Shown: in pieces, positions 57,170 through 64,000 of the stretch
How positions within the stretch are numbered: the first letter of the stretch is position 1
How the letters are laid out: each line of letters opens with the position of its first letter
Assembly (NCBI GenBank): GCA_009760885.1
Contig: WNKJ01000210.1
Location: 1 to 64,000 of the forward strand
From: Achatina immaculata
Lineage: Eukaryota; Mollusca; Gastropoda; Stylommatophora; Achatinidae
Direction of reading: 5' to 3'
Length of the DNA stretch: 64,000 nt
Made by a program: the position numbers and the translations under genes
Notes under the pieces: model-generated
Databases searched by the model: none
The model's input: only the letters and a program-made list of their open reading frames with translations
What the model was told of the DNA's origin: nothing

Positions 57170-57480
57170 CATCATCATGCGTCTTCTTCGGAACGAAGGT
57201 TGGCGGTAATAAATCTCCAATTTCCTGGCACCCTTGCATTGATGGTCCACTCAGCCGTGATATGTCCTGTCCTTTCTCGTATGTTATCTTCCCATCTACA
57301 TATCTCCCCACACTTTTCTCATTTTTCTTCCCCCTTCACTTCTAGTATGGTCTTCAGTATGTGGAGTCTTTTGATATGGCCAAAGTCTTTGTCTTCTTCA
57401 TCTTAATTTCTTTGAGAAGTTTACATTGCACTTGGAGCTGTTCTAAAACGTGTGCTTTTGTTCATTTCATTCTCCGTGAT
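57170..57480 (-). mobile_element. LINE 3' fragment with (GAT)n tail
   Basis: The minus strand gives WPYQKTPHTEDHTRSEGGRK and VDHQCKGARKLEIYYRQPSF before GATGATGATGAT at 57168-57180. This layout resembles the C-terminal tail of RTE-like LINEs of the LINE-D kind. Frameshifted. Confidence 0.55.
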
Positions 57481-57689
57481 ATACGACCTTGTTTAATATA
57501 GAACCACATTTCAGCCTCATTAATATTTCTCACATGCTTTTTGCTTAAGAACCTGGATTTCTGCTCCATGCAGTAAAATAGAAGGAAACAGCATTTTACT
57601 AACTTCAGTTTTAGTTTTGTGAGTAGATTCCTGGCTAACAGGACTGTTTTCATGCTGTTGAATGTAAGTCCTAGTTAGCCGTAGTTTGT

Positions 57690-60180
57690 CAATCATTTGC
57701 CTGTCGCTTGTGGAACTTTGCCTCCCTAACAATTCTCCTGTAGGCCTCTCGGTTGTAAGCAAGATGCCCTGCTGCTGATGCATCCATTTGCAGATTATCA
57801 GCGAATGTCTTGCAGCCATCTTCGCCTTGGTCTTCCTCTCTTTCTTTTCCCCATTATTTACCCTTCCAAGACGGTCTTATCTAAATTCTCATGTGGTTTA
57901 ATGTGCCCAAAATATTTACGTTTTCTGTGTTTAAATCTCTTTACTAACCAACCTTCTTCAATATTAAGCTCTTGTAGTATGGATATATTTGTTATTTTTG
58001 TGTCCATTATATTTGAAGAACTCTTCTGTTGCATTTACATTCAAAGGCATTTATGTGTTTCTGAACTGCTTTGTTAAGTATCCAGGTCTCACAGACATAT
58101 GTTGCGATGGGAAATATGCATGCCATTTCAAATCTTATTTTTATAATTCTGTCTTTTCCTGTCCACAAATTTTTTCTTTTTTTTTTCTTTTTGAAGAGCG
58201 ATATATGTCCTCCTTTTAATTTCCCTCATCGTATTTCCATTATTAATCAGTAATGATCCAAGATATTCAAAACTATCCACCTCTTCCAAGTTTTCCTCAT
58301 TGATAAATGTTTCAGCTGCCTTATTTGTTAGTTGTCATCAATTTAGTTTTGTTCGCATCAAGATTGAGGTTTTGCTCTTCAGTATTCTTACGGGCTGACA
58401 TAATTAGTTGTTCAATTCCTTTTTGTGTTGTGGACAGTTGTTGTTGTTCGTCCATCGTCTTCGATGATGACCACAGATTCATCTTAGTCGAAGTAAGAAG
58501 AAGTGTGTCCGTGCGTGACCAACTAGCTCTATATGAGCTCTAAATGTTTTGCCACACACGGAACACATATGTCAAGATTCAGCTGTGGGTGCTTGTGCTG
58601 CGTTGGCTTTTTGCATTGCGCGTTTTTGCTGGACACTTTCAGTTCTTAAGTGCTCTGCTCTCTAAGCACCCAGGGTGGTTAAAGCGTTCCATGATGGACG
58701 GACTTTTGCTATGGCCTCCCGAGAGTTTATATCTATCCCGAAGGCTTTGAGTGAGGTTTTGAGCGTATCCTAGTAACGCCTTTTTTGCCCTCCAGCTTTC
58801 CGTTTTCCGTTCAGTAGTTCCCCAAAAAGTTGTAGTGCACAGTAATACTGTGTCATCAGCATATCTCATCTCTGGTATTTCGTAACCTCCAATTTTTTAT
58901 TGCATCGTAATATTCTTTGTCTACGTCTTCTAAAACATTCCTCATTATATTTTGAGTTTACAAGTTAAATAAGTAGGGCGACAATATGCATCCCTGAGTG
59001 ATCCCTTGTTTTATGTCAAACCAAGTTGTTATTCACCATTTATTCTCACTGCTGTCTGTTGGTCTCGATACAACAGTAATATTAATTGAATGAAATGTTT
59101 TTCAAATCTCATTTTTTCCATTATTTCCCAACGTTTCTGGTGTTGTAAACAATCAAATGCGTTTGAATAGTTTATAAATGATACATATAGATTCACATTA
59201 ATTCTCTGCATTTCTCTATTATTAATCTTATATTGAATATATGATCTCTTGATTCTCTTCCTTGTCTGAAACCAGCGTGGACCATATTGACTTCTTCTAT
59301 TTTCTTACGAAGTCTATCCATTACGATTTTTAATAGAATTTTTTGGGATGACTAATCAGGGCAACAGTTCTGTAGTTTGTGCATAATTTCAAGTTACTTT
59401 TTTTGGCAGTGGTATGAGTATAGTTGTTTTCCATTCTTTTGGCCAAATACTTAAATGCCATATCTTTTTCCATAATGCATGATAAATTGATGCACATTCC
59501 TTTCCTCCTGCTTTAATAAGTTCAGCTGTTATCTCATCACATCCTGGTGATTTACCACTTTTCAGATTCTTTATTGCCAATAAAACTTCTTCTATTGTCG
59601 GTTCGGGTTCTTTCTCCTCCAATAATAATTCACACTGTTGATTTCAGCTTTCACAGTCAGTTATTTCATACATTCCTCTGCAATATTCTTTCCATCTTTT
59701 TAGAATTTCCTCTGTCTCTGTCAAAGTCTCCCCATCTCGTTACAAATTACACTTAGCTTAGGTGTGACATTTCTCGTCATCGTCTATATTTCTTTAAACA
59801 TTTCACTATCTTTTCCACACTTTTGATTTATTCTTTGACACCAATCTTGTATTATTGCTTTTTTTTCTTTTCTTATGTTTCTTATCACTCCTTTTGTTAA
59901 AGATTTATATTCTTATTTGTTGATATTTGTCACTTTTCATTTTTTTCTTCATTACTAGTTTTAGTGTGCCTTCTGTAATCCATACATTCTTTTGTTTTCT
60001 TTACTGTCTTCTATTAATAACTGATGGTACTTGTCACAATCAGCACCTGGTAAAGTTTTTTCTGATGTTATGCTTGATCTCCACCTTCTTTGCACTAAAA
60101 TGTAATATATTTTATTTCTTGTTTTCAATCAGGTGATGTCCATGTATAAAGTCTTCTTGAATGTTGTCTAAAATGTGTGT
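57690..60180 (-). mobile_element. LINE-A, long copy from RT linker to 3' end, one nested insertion
   Basis: Antisense. The 3' end is at 57690 (no AATG tail). Followed upstream: RRWLQDI-like, QISWTQK, YACETW-like and NLNLDANKTKL, then a 400-bp insertion (58439-58838). It continues with RYADDTVLL, FDIKQGITQGCILSPYLF, NVNLYVSFINYSNAFDCLQH, EEKEPEPTIEEVLLAIKNLK, SGKSPGCDEITAELIKAGGK, and the linker KKMKSDKYQQI and VEIKHNIRK to about 60180. It gives the fullest picture of LINE-A upstream of the RT in this window. Stops and frameshifts present. Confidence 0.9.
58439..58838 (-). mobile_element. 3' end of a zinc-finger LINE nested in LINE-A
   Basis: 400 bp flanked by ACAGT (58434-58438 and 58839-58843). 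The minus strand reads SLKAFGIDINSREAIAKVRP, then CSVCGKTFRAHIELVGHART (C2H2-like finger), then CGHHRRRWTNNNN, and ends in (CAA)n. A finger of this style near the C-terminus is found in certain metazoan LINEs. Frameshifts are few. Confidence 0.8.
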
Positions 60181-60494
60181 TGGTAGTTTGTCACTTGTTC
60201 TAATCTCTGCTTATTTAAGGTTATGTCCATCTGGTCTTTCCTACTGAACATCATTACATTGGCCTTCTTGTTATTAGTGTCGAGTCCCCATTCTTGGTTG
60301 GTGTATGATATTTTACCTATTAATGTATGTATGTTCTGTGGATTCTCTGTTAGAAGGACCGCATTATCTGCATATCTTAAATTACAACATTTCTTCTCCC
60401 TTTGTACAGTCTGAGTGTCTGAAGATGCTTTCTGTGTTATGGAAAATAATAGTTGATTGTTCCAATGTTCTCCTGAAACAAAATTGTTCTTCAT
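60180..60494 (-). pseudogene. LINE RT fragment, possibly LINE-E
   Basis: The minus strand reads CCNLRYADNAVLLTENPQNI (YADD box with the second Asp changed to Asn), NQEWGLDTNNKKANVMMFSR and LNKQRLEQVTNYQ. It joins LINE-A at about 60180. It would precede the YLGTTF region seen in LINE-E, but the two pieces do not overlap, so identity is an inference. Confidence 0.7.
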
Positions 60495-61101
60495 TAACTT
60501 ATTTATTAATTTTGTTTTTTGTTCTTTGGAGGATGATGTTGAGGAGAATTTTAGTCATATGACTCATCAGCGATACAGGTGTAAAATCTGACCAGTGATG
60601 TAGAAAGAAATGAAATATAGCTTAAACAATTTTAGTTCATATATTCCGACGTTCTATCTGCAGTTGTTTAAAGTGGAAATATAAAACTTAAATTGCATAA
60701 AATAGAGAATGGCAACATATTGAAGCAACATGTAAATACAATATATATGCGGTATGTTATGATTAAAATGTAAGAGAACTGTTACACTACGTTACATCAC
60801 AGAAGATGCACAAATAAAAAGAACGTATAAGGAATTGTGTTGTTCATTAATTATGTTCATATTTCTTACATCTGCATTATATCTTCGTCTCTTTTCTAGT
60901 ATCAAAAAAGTTGGTAACATGCTCAAGAATTTATACAAACATCAGGACACGTTCCGTTGTTTCTCGAAAATCTACTGCTGATTCCCACACATGACTTTCT
61001 CTTACCCTCTTCCGTGTACTAAACTATAACATTACTTCAGGTCATTGTTTACAGTTCAATTCTCTCTGTGTCGTCCTCCAGCACACTGCAATTTGGTATT
61101 A
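60495..61101. other. intergenic, 3' side of receptor 4
   Basis: AT-rich, no gene recognised. Confidence 0.5.
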
Positions 61102-62148
61102 TCAGCCTTTTGTCACAATTCTGCATCGAACAAAGAGTTCCATGAAAGTACGTTTGTAATGCGTGCTCATTTTTAGATATAAGAAAATATTGACACTCGA
61201 GTTGATGTTCTCAAACAAAGATGCGAAAGACCATAAAATATAGAAGATATTGAAGTAACGTCCTCCCATACCGAATTCCGGCTCAACAAATGTAGTAATA
61301 ACCAATATCATTGCTGGAGTGTAACAAATGATTAATATGGTAGCGATCAGAACAATCATACTCATGGTCTTTCTTTCTCTGTTAGACAAAGATTCTAACG
61401 TCTCCTGACTGATATTTATCTTTGATCGCCATGCACCTTTCTGTCTCAGTTTTCGTAACAAAATTAAGGTTAGTATTACAACAGAAAGAAATGATACAAC
61501 TAAGAAAAATCCATGCACTATATAAGCAACAGCTTGAGCAATTTCTGCCTCACTCATTACTATTAGGCCAATAAGGGTTATGTTCAAATCTTCGTAGAAC
61601 CTCCAGCCATAATAAGAAGTGCAATACACTGGAATGACTGGAATCCAAGTTACGAAGTAGATTGAAATGATTACCATTGTTGTTCTTCTAGGTGTGATCA
61701 TCTGTTTGATATGTAAGGGGAAAGCTATACACAGACATCTCTCTGCCGTGATGTAGACTGTGATAAGACAGGTAATTCTAGCGAATAACTCCCTTGGTAT
61801 GGCGGCTGTGAGATACTGAATATCAAAATATACCACAGGTAGTTCTGCGTTTTCAAACAATGGATTAACCCATAAAATATAACACTGCTGAAACAGGAGG
61901 TTGCATAGGTCAGAGATGGCCATAGAAAAGAAACTAATATTAATAGTCGAGTTGAGGCCGTGCTTATAAAATATGATCAAGTTGATTGTATTTGCTATAA
62001 TTCCGAAAATACTAATAAAACTGTTCAAGAATAGGATATTTACAAGAGTGAACAAACGACGGTGAATGTCGCTTGCAATCTGAGATTTTCTGTTCTTATC
62101 GTCGATGAGTAGCAATGACAGATTTACCTCGCTGTTTAGAACCTCCAT
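61102..62148 (-). CDS. class A GPCR, putative gastropod chemosensory receptor 4
   Basis: Intact single-exon gene of 348 aa with an ATG at 62148 (MEVLNSEVNLSLL), an N-terminal NLS glycosylation sequon and the longest leader of the four. Seven hydrophobic segments lie at about 36-60, 70-93, 111-136, 158-178, 203-231, 262-285 and 299-325. It shows PRELFARITCLITVYITAERC (118-138), FPLHIKQMITPRRTT in loop 2, the CYTP motif of TM6 (275-278) and NSSVNIFLY of TM7 (316-324). Intracellular loop 3 is basic (RKLRQKGAWRSK). The TM2 region has Cys 89, where the others have Trp or Leu. The ATG is preceded by AGTAATATCAG then AT, again a possible acceptor. Most similar in TM6 and TM7 to receptors 1 and 2. 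Likely a cell-surface chemosensor coupled to G proteins, by family only. Confidence 0.94.
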   Translation of the reverse strand: MEVLNSEVNLSLLLIDDKNRKSQIASDIHRRLFTLVNILFLNSFISIFGIIANTINLIIFYKHGLNSTINISFFSMAISDLCNLLFQQCYILWVNPLFENAELPVVYFDIQYLTAAIPRELFARITCLITVYITAERCLCIAFPLHIKQMITPRRTTMVIISIYFVTWIPVIPVYCTSYYGWRFYEDLNITLIGLIVMSEAEIAQAVAYIVHGFFLVVSFLSVVILTLILLRKLRQKGAWRSKINISQETLESLSNRERKTMSMIVLIATILIICYTPAMILVITTFVEPEFGMGGRYFNIFYILWSFASLFENINSSVNIFLYLKMSTHYKRTFMELFVRCRIVTKG

Positions 62149-62689
62149 ATCTGATATTACTACAAGAATGAGGTTTTAAAAGCTTGTTGAAATGCTTTAT
62201 TGAAGAACACCACCAGTGATACCTGCCTGGACATGCCACTTTTGACGTAGTTAAGGGTGTTGATGTATTTAGTTTATAATCAAAACCTCTTAAGAATGTT
62301 TAAATCCGGAATAAATAACCATTGTAAACCGACATATTCTGCTGAGGAGACTGGTAAAAAGAAATCTATAATTTCAGTTTTCCACATCTGAACGGAAAGA
62401 TAAGTGATGTAATTGTTTCATTAGTGAAGGAAATCTGCCGGCTCGACAATGGCTACCAATCTATCGAGAAATAAAAATGCGAAAAAGTATTTTTACATAT
62501 TTTGGTGACATTTTAATTGGCCAATCTGAAGGATACGCCAGTTCCCTCGCCGTTTCTCTGGAATGGTTGCCTGGTACATAGTGTCAGCTACTGACATACA
62601 ATTTAATACTGAATCCTATTAAACATTTGTCTTGCTATAACGTGTCTTTCTGATCGATGTTTATTATAACTGGAGTGTAAAATGACATT
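62149..62689. other. intergenic, 5' side of receptor 4
   Basis: No gene recognised. Should hold the promoter of receptor 4. Confidence 0.5.
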
Positions 62690-62865
62690 CAACCACGCGA
62701 AACTCTAAAGAAGACATTGTTAAGAGAGGCCAGTTTAGTGGGTATAACATCTCTTGATGAGGTTGAAAAGCTAGCTGAAAACAGGAAATCTTGAGGAACT
62801 AACATGCGAGCCCTATGTGGCGTTTAACGGCAAAGGAAGGATGTAAAATGTAAGATGTAAGTAAC
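62690..62865 (+). mobile_element. LINE-B terminal 3' fragment
   Basis: Starts CGCGAAACTCTAAAG (the RETLK equivalent) and runs through LRSASL-like text to the LINE-B end TTTAACGGCAAAGGAAGGAT. Strongly 5'-truncated. Confidence 0.88.
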
Positions 62866-63371
62866 ATGACAATATTTTATGACCCTCTATTGAGACACGT
62901 GAGGAATATTCTACACTGGTTGTAGAAAACAACTCATGCACTCTATGGCCATAAGTTCTAGAAAACTCACAAGCCTTCCATACGACTATGTGTGAAATTG
63001 CAATTAATCTTCGCAGTCATAGTTGCACATGGCATACATTACGATAATCATTATTATATGCAATCACACTTAATCATTGCTTAAAATGAAATCATAACAT
63101 AGTTAATAAGGAATCACTTACGAATAATAAAAAAAACCCAAAATAATAAAATATTTATCATCACAACCTTAACTAGTAACAGAACTTAAACTTCACACAT
63201 ATTAAATTATTGCACAGACTCGAAAACTTTATCAAACTAATTTCACATTGCACGAAATCACATTCACAAGTCACTCTTTTATTTTTAAAAAATGCATTTA
63301 TGTCAATTCTGTAAATGTTACTGATATCACAGGTAAACCAGGGAGGGTGGCTACAAGGAGGGTAGTAAAGG
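62866..63371. other. intergenic, no gene seen
   Basis: AT-rich; nothing recognised. Confidence 0.45.
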
Positions 63372-63608
63372 TAATCCTGTCATGCCTTAGAGGCACATAA
63401 GTATATGGTGTTAGTGCCCATATTTTCCTTGCCCTGTCAGCACACTAGAGGGTGATATGGTCAGTATCACGCCTGGCTGCCTTTTTCTTCCCCAACTCCA
63501 GAAGAAGTCATTTCTACAGCTGGGTGACTGGGGTGCCTCCAGCCGGATTCGAAACCCCGACCTTCGCCATGAGAGACTAGTGCACTAACCACTTCCCAAC
63601 TCAGACAA
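63372..63608 (-). mobile_element. tRNA-derived SINE, copy 2
   Basis: Same SINE as 47289-47553. A-box region GGGAAGTGGTTAGTGCACTA, B box GTTTCGAATCC (first G changed), then the shared body. Flanks GGAGGGTA and GGAAGGGTA may be a decayed target duplication. A ~10-bp deletion in the body distinguishes it from copy 1. Confidence 0.9.
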
Positions 63609-63872
63609 CAGGAAGGGTACACTCACTAAATACCGGTGATATCTATCACAGGTTTTGGGCTCTGAGTTTCATGATCTGTATCTCAAGGCAACTGATCGCC
63701 TTAACAGTACTGAAGATATCTATCGAAACAATCTTGTATCTATTCCAAACTCCACCAGAAGTGTCAACAACGTTGTATAATCCACTCTGTTGTATGCATC
63801 CTCGGGAACAAGTGCCACAAGTATGCGTTCCTCTTTTCTCTGAAATTCCTCACATACATTATACGCCACTAT
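63609..63872. other. spacer, no gene seen
   Basis: No homology recognised. Confidence 0.4.
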
Positions 63873-64000
63873 AATGCCTAAGGAAAATACTCGGCATCAA
63901 GTGGAATGAATTCAAGAACAATGCAGAGATAAGACAGATGACTGAACAACAACCAGTCTCATGGGTGATCAGGAAAAGGAGATTGACATATGTTGGTCAC
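63873..64000 (+). mobile_element. LINE-B fragment, runs off the window
   Basis: Starts AATGCCTAAGGAAAATACTC (the CLRKIL region) and reads IKWNEFKNNAEIRQMTEQQP, SWVIRKRRL and so on to the edge. Confidence 0.88.

Overview
The window looks like AT-rich nuclear DNA of a mollusc, most likely a gastropod. It carries four intact single-exon rhodopsin-class receptors whose core motifs (a PRE-FARITCLITVY block running into AERCLC and FPLH-KQMIT) resemble the chemosensory receptor families expanded in sea slugs such as Aplysia and Elysia. It also carries RTE-type, CR1-type, Penelope-type, Ty3/Gypsy-type, mariner and tRNA-SINE elements, as mollusc genomes commonly do. I found no prokaryotic gene organisation, CRISPR array or functional RNA gene.

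Layout. 1-1578 is the inner end of a 34-bp satellite. Receptor 1 (minus) is at 2027-3070. 4.8-9.0 kb is a pile of transposons: a complete but dead mariner with its terminal repeats, LINE 3' ends, and an RTE LINE containing an inverted duplicate of itself. 9.4-9.9 and 13.0-16.4 kb are two arrays of the same 29-bp minisatellite, separated by RTE copies. 17.7-18.6 kb is the 5' end of a LINE with its endonuclease. Receptor 2 (plus) is at 19725-20735. 21.2-24.6 kb holds a Penelope-like GIY-YIG end between two ~100-bp direct repeats. 24.8-28.9 kb is a frameshifted Ty3/Gypsy element with a 28-bp array grown inside gag. 29.2-33.6 kb is an almost full-length CR1/L2-group LINE lying between two blocks of GAGACA microsatellite. 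34.9-47.3 kb is dense in LINE relics and includes a second mariner relic. A tRNA-derived SINE precedes receptor 3 (plus, 47644-48642). 49.6-60.5 kb is mostly LINE-A and LINE-B copies with nested insertions, including a 1.48-kb modular element flanked by a 12-bp target duplication. Receptor 4 (minus) is at 61102-62148, followed by more LINE and SINE fragments.

LINE labels used here are mine. LINE-A: RYADDTVLL reverse transcriptase, RRWLQDIVDDL C-terminus, (AATG)n tail. LINE-B: RTE/BovB-like, C-terminus with KWNEFKNNAEIRQM. LINE-C: RTE-like with a (GGAT)n tail. LINE-D: related to A, with a (GAT)n tail. LINE-E: YLGTTFNRS-type. CR1-like: FADD reverse transcriptase, esterase ORF1, (AATC)n tail.

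The only genes that look functional are the four receptors. They are co-familial and probably bind environmental or peptide-like ligands at the cell surface and signal through G proteins. The rest is repeat sequence in which nested insertions give a relative chronology. Many coding-length open frames in the window are by-products of tandem repeats or antisense LINE sequence and were left out.
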